The notes under the pieces: model-generated | What the model was told of the DNA's origin: nothing | The model's input: the letters and a program-made list of their open reading frames with translations, nothing else | Databases searched by the model: none | Position numbers and translations under genes: made by a program | Part shown: piece by piece, positions 1 to 7,236 of the stretch | Numbering within the stretch: position 1 is the stretch's first letter | How the letters are laid out: each line of letters starts with the position of its first letter | From: Schaedlerella sp. | Lineage (GTDB): Bacteria > Bacillota > Clostridia > Lachnospirales > Lachnospiraceae | Direction of reading: 5' to 3' | Assembly: GCA_020024595.1 (NCBI GenBank) | Contig: JAHHTO010000081.1 | Span: 1-10,610 of the forward strand | Length of the DNA stretch: 10,610 nt

Positions 1-636
1 TTTCTGTTTCTGGGAATGTCATATGGATTTCTCATGAGAAGCAGAGGTTTTTCTTTTTTATATCCGGTATTTATGAGCCTTTTTATTTTTGCAGGATCGA
101 TGGAGTTTGTAACTGTTAATTTGCTCTTATCTGCATTTCATCCCATGTATGCGTTCTTGTTATCTCTAATGGTAAATGCACGTCATCTATTTTACGGAAT
201 TTCTATGCTTCAAAAATATCAGAATACGGGAAGAAAGAAATGGTATTTGATTTATGGAATGTGTGATGAATCTTTTACAATCAATTACACCATAGAACCT
301 CCTGAGGAAGTTGATCGGGGATGGTTTATGTTTTTTGTTACCTTACTCGATCATATTTATTGGGTGGCGGGTGCAACAATTGGAGCGCTTTTAGGCTATA
401 TGATACATTTTGATACGACAGGGATTGAATTTGTGATGACAGCACTTTTTGTCGTGATGTTTATCAGTCAGTGGGAGGAACAGGAACATCATAGTTTTGC
501 ACTTACAGGTCTTGGATGTTCGATATTATGTCTATTAATCTTTAAAAGTAATAACTTTATGTTACCTACTATGATTTCAATCGTGGTATGTTTTACGCTA
601 GCTTCATTGAAAAATCAGAAAAAGAGGAGCAAATAA
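1..636 (+). CDS. azlC: AzlC family branched-chain amino acid exporter large subunit (5' end cut by window)
   Basis: The large membrane subunit of an AzlCD-type exporter, which moves branched-chain amino acids out of the cell. The reading frame is open from base 1, and the residues before the first ATG (base 16) read FLFLG, which fits the first membrane helix of the family. That ATG is therefore internal and the true start lies upstream of the window. About 211 residues remain of the usual 230-240. Family hallmarks, counted from the ATG at 16, are FAGSMEF at 25-31, NARHLFYG at 54-61, the CDESF element at 83-87 and the hydrophobic segment around 137-150. Several further hydrophobic stretches are present, and the tail is basic (KNQKKRSK). 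azlD follows after one base, and its ribosome binding site lies inside this gene, so the two are co-translated. The substrate is inferred from the family only. Confidence 0.9.
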   Translation, partial: FLFLGMSYGFLMRSRGFSFLYPVFMSLFIFAGSMEFVTVNLLLSAFHPMYAFLLSLMVNARHLFYGISMLQKYQNTGRKKWYLIYGMCDESFTINYTIEPPEEVDRGWFMFFVTLLDHIYWVAGATIGALLGYMIHFDTTGIEFVMTALFVVMFISQWEEQEHHSFALTGLGCSILCLLIFKSNNFMLPTMISIVVCFTLASLKNQKKRSK

Positions 637-637
637 T

Positions 638-964
638 ATGACTATAACACAAAGTGTTATTACCATCTTAGTGGTGATACTTGGAACAATGACAACACGG
701 TTTTTGCCGTTTATACTTTTCCCGGAAGGGAAAAAACCACCTGTATATATTACCTATCTAGGGACTGTTCTACCATATGCAGTAATTGGTATGCTTGTGA
801 TTTACTGCTTAAAAGATGCCGTTTTTTCAGCATATCATGGATTACCTGAGTTGATTTCGATTGTTGTTATCGTTGTTTTACACAGGTGGAAAAAGAACAC
901 CTTGCTCAGTATAGCTTCCGGTACTGTTTTATATATGATGTTGGTGCAAAATATATTTTGTTGA
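638..964 (+). CDS. azlD: AzlD family branched-chain amino acid exporter small subunit
   Basis: The small partner subunit of AzlC; both are needed for branched-chain amino acid export in characterised relatives. The 108-residue length is typical. It is very hydrophobic, with four likely membrane segments at about 5-19, 40-58, 70-82 and 87-105. The family motif TRFLPF lies at 20-25, followed by a polar loop with PEGKKPP and the LPYAVIGML stretch at 45-53. The start is well supported: AGAGGAG at 623-629 sits 8 bases before the ATG, and the gene begins one base after the azlC stop. It ends the unit; the next gene has its own promoter. Confidence 0.9.
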   Translation: MTITQSVITILVVILGTMTTRFLPFILFPEGKKPPVYITYLGTVLPYAVIGMLVIYCLKDAVFSAYHGLPELISIVVIVVLHRWKKNTLLSIASGTVLYMMLVQNIFC

Positions 965-1014
965 TTCAGTTCAGGTTCTGCAATTTGTTTATAAATTGAA
1001 AGTGTTGAACTGAA
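965..1014 (+). other. Nested inverted repeat downstream of azlD
   Basis: Directly after the azlD stop codon, TTCAGTTCA (965-973) is perfectly complementary to TGAACTGAA (1006-1014). Between them an inner stem pairs CAATTT (981-986) with AAATTG (993-998). The RNA would form a two-tier hairpin at the 3' end of the azlCD transcript. No T-run follows, so it is not a canonical intrinsic terminator. It may be a 3'-end or stability structure. Confidence 0.35.
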
Positions 1015-1076
1015 ATCATGAAAGAAAGCAAAGTTTTATCGTCGTGTAATAAGTAAAAAGTAAATAAGAAAAATGA

Positions 1077-1105
1077 TTGATATAGTTTGAGTATTTTGAT
1101 ATGCT
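1077..1105 (+). promoter_or_regulatory. Promoter of the Nudix gene, extended -10 type
   Basis: TTGATA (1077-1082) and TATGCT (1100-1105) are separated by 17 bases. The -10 box is preceded by TG one base upstream (1097-1098), giving an extended -10. A vegetative sigma promoter here would give a short leader before the AAAAGGAGG ribosome binding site and the ATG at 1132. Confidence 0.5.
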
Positions 1106-1131
1106 TTGTTTCATAAAAGGAGGACAAAAAG

Positions 1132-1677
1132 ATGAATCAATTTGATAATCTGAAAGAAGTGCAGATTGCTTCCGAGGAAATTTATGACGGAGTCATTCTT
1201 CATGTATGTAAAGACACTGTAACACTTCCGAATGGGAAGACTGCCAGACGGGAATTAATCCGTCATGTAGGAGCAGTTGGGATTGTGCCTTTAACAGATG
1301 ATGGAAAGGTAATTGTTGAGCGCCAGTATCGTTATCCATTAGATATGGTTATTACAGAGATTCCTGCGGGAAAATTAGACAGCAAGAATGAGGATAGACT
1401 GGAAGCAGCAAAAAGAGAATTGAGAGAAGAGACCGGGATTACTGCAGATGAATGGATTGAAATGGGAGTTTATTATCCTGCAGCAGCATACACAGATGAA
1501 AAAATCACATTATATCTGGCAAAAGGATTGCATTTTGGAGAGCAACAGTTAGATGAAGATGAGTTTCTGAATATTGAGGCCGTTCCACTGGAAACTCTTG
1601 TAGAAGAGGTGCTGTCAGGGAAGATTACAGACGGAAAAACCCAGGTAGCTATTTTAAAGGCAGATAAAATAATATAA
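1132..1677 (+). CDS. Nudix hydrolase, probable ADP-ribose pyrophosphatase (NudF-like)
   Basis: A soluble cytoplasmic Nudix enzyme that probably cleaves ADP-ribose or a related nucleoside diphosphate sugar to AMP and a sugar phosphate. The Nudix box runs from G80 to I103 and ends in RELREETGI, carrying the metal-binding glutamates. It has one extra residue between the first Gly and Glu compared with the strict G-x5-E pattern. PAG precedes the box. YYPAAAYTDE at 114-123 corresponds to the conserved ADPRase segment after the box, including the proline that marks this subfamily. The length of 181 residues is normal. AAAAGGAGG at 1115-1123 supports the start. It stands alone between azlD and the regulator gene, with a promoter of its own, so it is probably housekeeping and unrelated to the sugar cluster. 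Confidence 0.88.
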   Translation: MNQFDNLKEVQIASEEIYDGVILHVCKDTVTLPNGKTARRELIRHVGAVGIVPLTDDGKVIVERQYRYPLDMVITEIPAGKLDSKNEDRLEAAKRELREETGITADEWIEMGVYYPAAAYTDEKITLYLAKGLHFGEQQLDEDEFLNIEAVPLETLVEEVLSGKITDGKTQVAILKADKII

Positions 1678-1682
1678 AGTTG

Positions 1683-1711
1683 TTGATATTTTGTTAATAC
1701 CTAAGCAGAAT
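1683..1711 (+). promoter_or_regulatory. Possible promoter of the RpiR-family regulator gene
   Basis: TTGATA (1683-1688) lies 17 bases before CAGAAT (1706-1711), a 5/6 and a 4/6 match. It would give a leader of about 115 bases before the regulator start. The surroundings are AT-rich, so chance matches are easy and this call is weak. Confidence 0.28.
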
Positions 1712-1835
1712 ATAAACATCAAGAGAGAAAATAGTAGGAATGATATATATTAAAAGAGTATGTCGAGAAATTTATGTGTGGAAGCATAGGAATCAGATTA
1801 ATTAACATAATGGAAAGATAAGAGGGATCAATCAT

Positions 1836-2654
1836 ATGTTTATTGCAGGCTATAGGTTACTCAATTTGAAAGATAATTTAGGCAATGATTCTGCAGATTT
1901 GCATATTGCAGAGGTAATGTTGAAAAATATCAATGATATTGATAGAATATCGATAGAGACAGTGGCAGAGTTGTGTGATGTGTCGAAATCAAAGATATCT
2001 AAGTTTGTGAAAAAAATCGGGTTTGACGACTACAAGGAATTTCGCGATCTTGTACGAAATGAGAAATATCGTTCTAAATATTTTGGATATGAGGATAAGA
2101 TTCAAATGTGGCGCTACATTGAAAGAGAGGGGTGGGGTTCCTATCTAAAAATATTGGAGAATGATTTAAAGTGTTTTACAGATAGGTTAGACCGTGGAAT
2201 ACTCAGACAGCTTGCGATTGCCATGCATGAGCATAGCAAGGTGGCTGCTTTTGGAAGTGTGTACTCACAGACTGTGGCCATTGATTTCGTGTATCAGATG
2301 GCAGATGAGGGAAAGTATATTCAGACTTATACGTATGATACTATGCAAGAAGAATATTTGAAAAATATGAGTCCAGATACATTGGTCATCATTTTTTCAA
2401 ATTCAGGCCAGTATCTGTACGGTGATGGTATGAGGCTGAATGGATACTTTAAGACGTATCTAAAGAAATCAAAGGGAGAAATCGCACTGATCACTTCCAA
2501 TGAAAAAGCAGCCATGGATTCTATGGTACGCTATCCGATTTTGTATAGTTTTTCGTCGAATATACACAGTCAAATGCTGATGGAGCGTCTTGTGATGGAA
2601 ATGATTATTTTGGAGTATAGAAAAGTGGGAAGAGAGAGAGACATCAGCAATTAG
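1836..2654 (+). CDS. MurR/RpiR family transcriptional regulator (HTH + SIS domain)
   Basis: A DNA-binding regulator of carbohydrate genes. The N-terminal HTH_6 domain covers about residues 1-77, with the recognition region near 40-64 (SIETVAELCDVSKSKISKFV and the following KKIGF) and the typical YKEFR segment after it. A SIS phosphosugar-binding domain follows at about 120-255: AAFGS at 137-141 and the phosphate-loop motif FSNSGQ at 187-192 are visible. The length of 272 residues is usual. AGAGGGA (1821-1827) places the start at 1836. Members usually bind an operator near a sugar operon and release it, or switch to activation, on binding a phosphosugar. The fucosidase/PTS/NagA cluster starts 0.7 kb downstream, making it the obvious target, with GlcNAc-6-P or glucosamine-6-P as plausible ligands (inference). 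The 3' end overlaps the convergent CutC-like gene by 4 bases, with no terminator visible. Confidence 0.9.
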   Translation: MFIAGYRLLNLKDNLGNDSADLHIAEVMLKNINDIDRISIETVAELCDVSKSKISKFVKKIGFDDYKEFRDLVRNEKYRSKYFGYEDKIQMWRYIEREGWGSYLKILENDLKCFTDRLDRGILRQLAIAMHEHSKVAAFGSVYSQTVAIDFVYQMADEGKYIQTYTYDTMQEEYLKNMSPDTLVIIFSNSGQYLYGDGMRLNGYFKTYLKKSKGEIALITSNEKAAMDSMVRYPILYSFSSNIHSQMLMERLVMEMIILEYRKVGRERDISN

Positions 2655-3082
2655 TCCGGATAAGATGGAAGAAAGTCTACAGCTGCTCTTACCTTAGAAA
2701 TGTCAGGTTTAAAAAGTTTGTATTCATCTCTCTCAGGGAGCATCATGCTTGCGCCAGGTTTTCTGTATTTCATTGTACTTTCAATCTCAATTTTACCAGA
2801 CATATGATAAAAGGTGATACCGGTGTATGGTAGCAGTTTTTCAATAACCTTGCGGCAAATTCCGCCAGCGGTAAGGATTTCAATCCTGCCCTGGCTTTTT
2901 TTATGCAGTTTTTTGAGTATATCGCGTCCATCCCAGGCTGAGAGTGCCTGTCCGCCTGGGAGAATGGTATCATATTTAAGTTCAATTACCTGTTCCAAAT
3001 CTACATGTCTGGCACCACCTTTCTCAGCTTCAACGGCAGATAGCAAGCAAACTACACAAGTTTCAAGAATATAATTTTTCAT
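2651..3082 (-). CDS. cutC: CutC-family protein lacking its central part (probable decayed gene)
   Basis: A homologue of CutC, a TIM-barrel family named for copper homeostasis but of uncertain biochemical role. CutC proteins are normally about 230-250 residues; this one has 143. Residues 1-28 match the CutC N-terminus (LETCVVCLLSAVEAEKGGA, in place of the usual LEVCVDS..A..GGAdRiEL). From about residue 28 the sequence jumps to the C-terminal half: LEQVIELKYDTIL, GRIEILTAGGI, TFYHMSG and MKYRKPGASM. Roughly 100 residues are missing, including the usual RPRxGDF and TFHRAFD segments, with the frame kept. A GAAAGGA element lies upstream but about 13 bases from the ATG, a wide spacing. It is divergent from the fucosidase operon and convergent with the regulator. 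The missing segment would remove several barrel strands, so it is probably non-functional. A genuine short family is the alternative. Confidence 0.75.
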   Translation of the reverse strand: MKNYILETCVVCLLSAVEAEKGGARHVDLEQVIELKYDTILPGGQALSAWDGRDILKKLHKKSQGRIEILTAGGICRKVIEKLLPYTGITFYHMSGKIEIESTMKYRKPGASMMLPERDEYKLFKPDISKVRAAVDFLPSYPD

Positions 3083-3132
3083 TTATAATATTATCCTTTC
3101 AAACAAAATATTAATAGATGCTGTGGCGTATA

Positions 3133-3220
3133 TCATAAAAATTCTGCAGGGTACATAAAAAACAAAAATTGTATATAGTGCATAAAAAATGATGTGTAAT
3201 AATGGGAATTCTGCATAAAA
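3133..3220. repeat. Four CATAAAA direct repeats in the divergent control region
   Basis: The core CATAAAA occurs at 3134, 3154, 3181 and 3214; two copies extend to GCATAAAA. On the opposite strand these read TTTTATG. AATTCTGCA is also repeated at 3140-3148 and 3207-3215. The copies lie between the CutC-like gene and the fucosidase promoter, and the palindrome at 3280-3295 shares the GCATA core. Regulator binding sites are possible, though AT-rich simple sequence could produce such repeats by chance. Confidence 0.4.
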
Positions 3221-3242
3221 AGGTTTCCGATTTGTAAAATTT

Positions 3243-3271
3243 TTAAGATTTTGGAATAAAAAAAATATAAT
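3243..3271 (+). promoter_or_regulatory. Promoter of the fucosidase-PTS operon
   Basis: A perfect TATAAT (3266-3271) is preceded at 17 bases by TTAAGA (3243-3248), a 4/6 match to the -35 consensus, in a strongly AT-rich stretch. The predicted transcription start near 3278-3280 falls at the edge of the 16-bp palindrome. A weak -35 with a perfect -10 is compatible with regulated expression. Confidence 0.5.
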
Positions 3272-3279
3272 ATAAGCAG

Positions 3280-3295
3280 TTGTTATGCATAGCAA
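3280..3295. promoter_or_regulatory. Palindromic candidate operator of the fucosidase-PTS operon
   Basis: TTGTTATGCATAGCAA is an inverted repeat with one mismatched pair out of eight. It sits at about +1 to +16 relative to the predicted start, just ahead of the fucosidase ribosome binding site. A repressor here would block initiation or clearance. The nearby RpiR-family protein is the natural candidate (inference). Confidence 0.45.
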
Positions 3296-3304
3296 ATGAA
3301 GTTT

Positions 3305-3313
3305 GAAAGGAAG
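3305..3313 (+). promoter_or_regulatory. Ribosome binding site that fixes the fucosidase start
   Basis: GAAAGGAAG lies 7 bases before the ATG at 3321. An in-frame TTG at 3303 would add six residues, but it overlaps this ribosome binding site and has none of its own. The ATG at 3321 is therefore chosen. Confidence 0.7.
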
Positions 3314-3320
3314 AAATAGG

Positions 3321-4670
3321 ATGAAATGTAAGGATATTTATGAGTGGCCGGAGAACTATGGAAATCCTGATTGGTTTATCCATGATCGTTTTGGATTGTT
3401 TATACATTTTGGTTTATTTTCTGTTGCCGCAAGGCATGAATGGGTTATGACGCTTGAACAAATTGGGGTAGAAGGATATAAAAAATATTTTGATCACTTT
3501 AATCCAGATTTGTTTGACGCAAAAAAGTGGGCGAAAGAGGCAAAGGAAGCAGGTTTTCAATATGTAGTTTTGACGGCAAAACATCATGAAGGATTCGCAC
3601 TCTGGGATACACAGCTTTCAGATTATAAAATTACAAATACAAAGTTTGGACGAGACCTTGTGAAAGAATATGTTGATGCTTTTCGTGAGGAAGGACTGAA
3701 GATTGGGCTGTATTTTTCCCTTCTTGATTGGTATCACCCAGATTTTCTCGTGGATGGATATCATCCTGAGAGAAATAATAAAGAGTATATTGAGAGTCAT
3801 CCAGGTGACATGGAATCTTATAGAAAATTCATGCACGGACAGGTGAGTGAGCTTTTGAGTAATTATGGAAAGATAGATTATCTGTGGTTTGATTTCTCAT
3901 ATCCGCAGCGCGACTGGGGAGATTCTGTGGGCAAAGGAAAAGATGATTGGGGTTCAGAGGAATTAGAAAAAATAATTCTTTCTTTACAACCAGATATTAT
4001 CTTGAACGACAGACTTGGTTTAGGACGCGGAGTTGGCACTCCGGAGCAGTATCAGAGGAGCTCTCGTGCAGATGATGGCGGAAAACCGATTATTTGGGAA
4101 GCCTGCCAAACTTTGAACAACAGCTGGGGATATGACAGAGATAATCTGAATTGGAAAACACCAGAGATGGTCATTAAGCTTTTAGTTGACACTGTATCAA
4201 AAGGCGGTAATATGCTTCTAAATATCGGACCGAATGGTCGTGGGGAGATTGATGAACGTACCATGAAGATTCTAAATGAAGTGAAAAAGTGGATGCGCCT
4301 TCATAAAGAGTCAATATACGGGTGTACAGCTAGCAAATATGAAGCCCCAGTGGATGCAAGATTTACTCAGAATGGAAATCACTTATATCTCCATCTATTC
4401 TCATGGCCGTATCGTACTTTGCTAATCAATGGCCTGGGCGGGGAAGTGGAGTATGCAAGACTGCTCAATGATAATTCTGAGATTAAATACATTCAGGATG
4501 AAGGACTGTCAGGAAAGAGAAAGTCTCACAAAGATCTGAATCTAGAAGTAACTGAAATCCATATAAAGGATAAATTTGAGGACAAAGCACTTCTGGTCAC
4601 GCTTCCTGTGCAGAAACCTGATGTGATCGTACCGGTCATTGAATTTATCTTAAAAGAACAGGAGGGTTAA
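3321..4670 (+). CDS. GH29 alpha-L-fucosidase, cytoplasmic
   Basis: A retaining glycoside hydrolase of family 29 that releases L-fucose from fucosylated glycans. Of 449 residues, the first ~330 form the catalytic barrel: RFGLFIHFG at 23-31, the KHHEGF substrate-binding motif at 87-92, YLWFDF at 187-192 with D191 as the expected nucleophile, WEACQTLNNSWGY at 259-271, and GGNMLLNIGPNGRGEI at 295-310. A C-terminal beta domain follows at ~335-449. No signal peptide, membrane segment or anchor is seen, so the enzyme is intracellular and must act on imported small oligosaccharides rather than on mucin itself. It is first in the operon, and the EIIAB ribosome binding site (AGGAGGG, 4660-4666) is embedded in its 3' end, so the hydrolase is translationally tied to the transporter. 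The linkage specificity cannot be read from sequence; the acid/base residue is variable in GH29 and I do not assign it. Confidence 0.93.
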   Translation: MKCKDIYEWPENYGNPDWFIHDRFGLFIHFGLFSVAARHEWVMTLEQIGVEGYKKYFDHFNPDLFDAKKWAKEAKEAGFQYVVLTAKHHEGFALWDTQLSDYKITNTKFGRDLVKEYVDAFREEGLKIGLYFSLLDWYHPDFLVDGYHPERNNKEYIESHPGDMESYRKFMHGQVSELLSNYGKIDYLWFDFSYPQRDWGDSVGKGKDDWGSEELEKIILSLQPDIILNDRLGLGRGVGTPEQYQRSSRADDGGKPIIWEACQTLNNSWGYDRDNLNWKTPEMVIKLLVDTVSKGGNMLLNIGPNGRGEIDERTMKILNEVKKWMRLHKESIYGCTASKYEAPVDARFTQNGNHLYLHLFSWPYRTLLINGLGGEVEYARLLNDNSEIKYIQDEGLSGKRKSHKDLNLEVTEIHIKDKFEDKALLVTLPVQKPDVIVPVIEFILKEQEG

Positions 4671-4673
4671 GAT

Positions 4674-5567
4674 ATGTATTATATCATAGCTTCACACGGA
4701 ATATATGCAGAGGGCTGCAAGTCAAGCTGTGAGATGATAACCGGAGCAGCGCCGTCTTTTGTGACTGTCACTTTTACAGAGGACATGACAAAAGAGAGTG
4801 TTGAGAAGGAGTATGAGAAAATTGTCGCAGAAAAAGGTGCAGATGAATGCGTAGCGATTATTGCGGATTTACCAGGTGGAACACCGTACAACGCAGCAAT
4901 GAAGATTATTGCAGAGCACAAGAATATCCAGCTTGTTGCAGGACTGTGCCAGCAGCTTTTGGTGTTGTTAAATTCAGGAGAAGACTTGGCGTCAGCCATC
5001 GAAGAGACAGGAGCAATATTCGGAAATACTTCTGTAAAGAGTACAAAGAGTGAAAAAACAAAAGCAGTACCAAAAGAACCAGTAGAAAAAAATGGAATTG
5101 TCAATTTCCGTTTGGATGAAAGAATGATACACGGACAGGTGGCAACTTACTGGACACGTACATTACAGGCAGATCGAATTATGATTGCAGATGATGATGT
5201 ACTCAAAGATGAGATTGGTATGAGTGCCTTAAAAGCAGCAGTTCCTTCAGGAGTACATTTAAGTATACTTTCTGTGGAGAATGCTGCAAAACGACTCAAT
5301 GAAGGATTGTATAGTAATCAAAGAGTGTTTTTGATTGTAAAAAAGACAAAGGCGATTGTAAGACTTATTGAGTCTGGAGTGAAAGTAAAGGAAGTAAATA
5401 TAGGTAACATGGGTGAGAAGGAAGGCAGAAAACAAGTGAAAAAATCGGTATACTGTACTTCTGAGGAAATTGCAGATATCGAGACAATCGAAAAGACCGG
5501 TGTGCAGGTATTCGCCCAGATGGTTCCGAATGATGATAAAAGAACGTTTCGTTCTTATCTAAAATAA
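4674..5567 (+). CDS. PTS mannose/sorbose-family EIIAB fusion
   Basis: The cytoplasmic phosphoryl-transfer part of a mannose-family PTS. EIIA domain, residues ~1-118: H8 in IIASHGIYAEG is the expected phosphorylation site (equivalent to H10 of E. coli ManX), and DLPGGTPYNAA lies at 65-75. A Lys/Glu/Pro-rich linker covers ~119-141. EIIB domain, ~142-297: RLDERMIHGQVATYW places the second phospho-histidine at H153. Both histidines are intact. The architecture equals ManX, but neighbouring genes argue for a fucosylated N-acetylhexosamine rather than mannose as substrate (inference). It starts 3 bases after the fucosidase stop and is followed by EIIC and EIID, completing the A-B-C-D set. HPr passes phosphate to H8, then to H153, then to the sugar during uptake. 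Confidence 0.93.
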   Translation: MYYIIASHGIYAEGCKSSCEMITGAAPSFVTVTFTEDMTKESVEKEYEKIVAEKGADECVAIIADLPGGTPYNAAMKIIAEHKNIQLVAGLCQQLLVLLNSGEDLASAIEETGAIFGNTSVKSTKSEKTKAVPKEPVEKNGIVNFRLDERMIHGQVATYWTRTLQADRIMIADDDVLKDEIGMSALKAAVPSGVHLSILSVENAAKRLNEGLYSNQRVFLIVKKTKAIVRLIESGVKVKEVNIGNMGEKEGRKQVKKSVYCTSEEIADIETIEKTGVQVFAQMVPNDDKRTFRSYLK

Positions 5568-5588
5568 GTAAAAGGAGGCTTATATAGT

Positions 5589-6392
5589 ATGGAAATACAG
5601 ATATGGCAAATTATTGCACTTACGATTTTATCAGCAATTCTTATTTGGGATAGTATTTCAACAGCAATTTTTGATGCAAAGCCAATATTTGCAGGTATTC
5701 TCGCAGGTATTATCATGGGGGATGTAGCAACAGGTCTTGCGGTTGGAGCAACTCTACAGTTAATGGTATTAGGTGTAGGAACTTATGGCGGTTCTTCTGT
5801 TCCAGATTATATCACAGGAGCAATTATTGGAACAGTCTTTGCAGTGACATCAGGACAGGGTATTGAGTTTGGTATTGGACTTGCTGTTCCGGTTGGTCTT
5901 TTGATGGTTAATCTGGATGTATTGGCAAGATTTACAAATGTGTACTTTGCAAAGAGGGTTGAGGCTGCAATTGAGAGACTTGATTATGCAGGGATCAATC
6001 GTAATGTCTGGTATGGTGTGATTCCGTGGGGACTGTCTAGAGCGCTTCCGGTCTTTATTATGCTTATATTCGGTGAGAATATTGTCAATATTATCGTAAA
6101 TAATATGCCGGAGTGGTTGACAGGAGGGCTAAATGTTGCTGGCGGTCTGCTTCCAGCAGTTGGTATTGCTATCCTGCTTCGCTATCTGCCGGTTAAGAAA
6201 TATATTTCTTATTTGTTGATTGGTTTTTTTGCAGCAGCATATCTGGCGATACCGATGTTTGGAGTGGCTATTCTTGGAGTTGCAATGGCTGTGATTGAAT
6301 TTAAACAGAATATCAAAGACAGCCAGAAAGTAGTTGTAGCAAATGCAGGAGTTTCACAGGAGGGACTGTTAGATGGAGAATATGAAGACTAA
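5589..6392 (+). CDS. PTS mannose/sorbose-family EIIC permease
   Basis: The integral membrane subunit that, with EIID, forms the sugar channel. At 267 residues it is normal for the family. It shows multiple hydrophobic segments, and the family motifs GDVATGLAVGATLQLMVLGV at 44-63 and GTYGGSSVPDYITGAIIGT at 64-82, followed by GIGLAVPVGLL at 95-105. The C-terminal ~27 residues are polar and acidic (ending LLDGEYED) and probably cytoplasmic. AAAGGAGG at 5571-5578 supports the start. Its last 20 bases overlap the start of EIID, so the two membrane subunits are translationally coupled. Confidence 0.93.
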   Translation: MEIQIWQIIALTILSAILIWDSISTAIFDAKPIFAGILAGIIMGDVATGLAVGATLQLMVLGVGTYGGSSVPDYITGAIIGTVFAVTSGQGIEFGIGLAVPVGLLMVNLDVLARFTNVYFAKRVEAAIERLDYAGINRNVWYGVIPWGLSRALPVFIMLIFGENIVNIIVNNMPEWLTGGLNVAGGLLPAVGIAILLRYLPVKKYISYLLIGFFAAAYLAIPMFGVAILGVAMAVIEFKQNIKDSQKVVVANAGVSQEGLLDGEYED

Positions 6393-7185
6393 TGAAACAA
6401 AATTGACAAAAAAAGATATAAATAGTTTGAGTAAACGTTGGATCATGAGTTCCCAGATAACATGGAACTATGAGAAACAGATGGCGGTTGGATATTTGTG
6501 GGCAATGCTCCCGATTATTCGCAAGCTATATAAAGATCCAGAACAGCAGAAGGAGATGTTAAAGACACATATTCAGTTCTTTAACACAACACCTCATGTG
6601 GGTGGTTTTATCTGCGGTATTGATGCAGCGACAGAAGAATATGAAGGATACAAAGCAAAAGAGACTGTAAAAGGTCTTAAGACAGGTCTTATGGGACCAT
6701 TTGCGGGAGTTGGTGACACCTTATTTGGAGTTTTATTCCCGACAATCTTTGGTTCTATTGCAGCATACATGGGACAGGAAGGCAATATGATTGGTGCAAT
6801 CATTTGGTTGCTTGTGAATATTTCGATTTTAATTTTCCGTACATTTACAGCAGGAATAGGATATAAAGAGGGATCTAAGATCATTACTTCTGCAAAGGAT
6901 AAGCTGGATGCTTTGACAGCAGCAGCAACACTTCTTGGTATTACAGTAGTAGGTGCTTTGATTGCGACAGTTGTCAGGGCGAATGTGACAGCTACATTTA
7001 CAAGTGGAGAAATTTCTGTAAACGGTCAGGAAATTTTGAACCAGATTATGCCGGGTCTTGTGCCGGCAGCTGTTGTAGGTTTGATTTACTGGCTGCTTGG
7101 AAGAAAAAAGATGAGTTCTACAAAGGCAATCGTTTTTGTTATGGTATTTTCTATCTTACTGCATGTAGTTGGAATACTTGGATAA
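6373..7185 (+). CDS. PTS mannose/sorbose-family EIID permease
   Basis: The second membrane subunit of the transporter. The 270 residues begin with a cytoplasmic amphipathic segment (SLSKRWIMSSQITWNYEKQMAVGYLWAMLP split over ~18-47), then FFNTTPHVGGFI at 69-80 and the signature GLMGPFAGVGDTLF at 105-118, followed by C-terminal membrane segments at ~120-165 and 183-270. The start at 6373 overlaps the EIIC 3' end by 20 bases; AGGAGGG at 6358-6364, inside EIIC, sits 8 bases ahead. A second ATG at 6382 has worse spacing. With EIIAB and EIIC this completes a single PTS transporter. A perfect stem-loop and a 122-base gap separate it from the next gene. Confidence 0.93.
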   Translation: MENMKTNETKLTKKDINSLSKRWIMSSQITWNYEKQMAVGYLWAMLPIIRKLYKDPEQQKEMLKTHIQFFNTTPHVGGFICGIDAATEEYEGYKAKETVKGLKTGLMGPFAGVGDTLFGVLFPTIFGSIAAYMGQEGNMIGAIIWLLVNISILIFRTFTAGIGYKEGSKIITSAKDKLDALTAAATLLGITVVGALIATVVRANVTATFTSGEISVNGQEILNQIMPGLVPAAVVGLIYWLLGRKKMSSTKAIVFVMVFSILLHVVGILG

Positions 7186-7236
7186 TTTAAGATCAGGTAC
7201 GCTTGATATAGTGGAAAAAGTATAGAGTAACAAACA

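Noticed and set aside
2651..3082. Copper homeostasis role for the CutC-like gene
   Set aside because: No copper pump, chaperone or copper-responsive regulator is nearby, the family's copper role is uncertain, and the central region is missing.
3123..3137. TGTGGCGTATATCA as a catabolite-control (cre) site
   Set aside because: The central CG is out of register and two conserved A positions are G, so it does not match the cre consensus.
3303..3320. TTG start giving the fucosidase six extra residues
   Set aside because: The TTG overlaps the ribosome binding site that serves the ATG at 3321, and it has no site of its own.
4679..5104. Long open frame on the minus strand inside the EIIAB gene (141 codons)
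   Set aside because: It lies antisense to a gene with clear domain motifs, resembles no family I know, and has no ribosome binding site.
6373..6392. EIIC/EIID overlap as a frameshift or sequencing error
   Set aside because: Both proteins are full length with normal ends, and the overlap carries a proper ribosome binding site; this is ordinary translational coupling.
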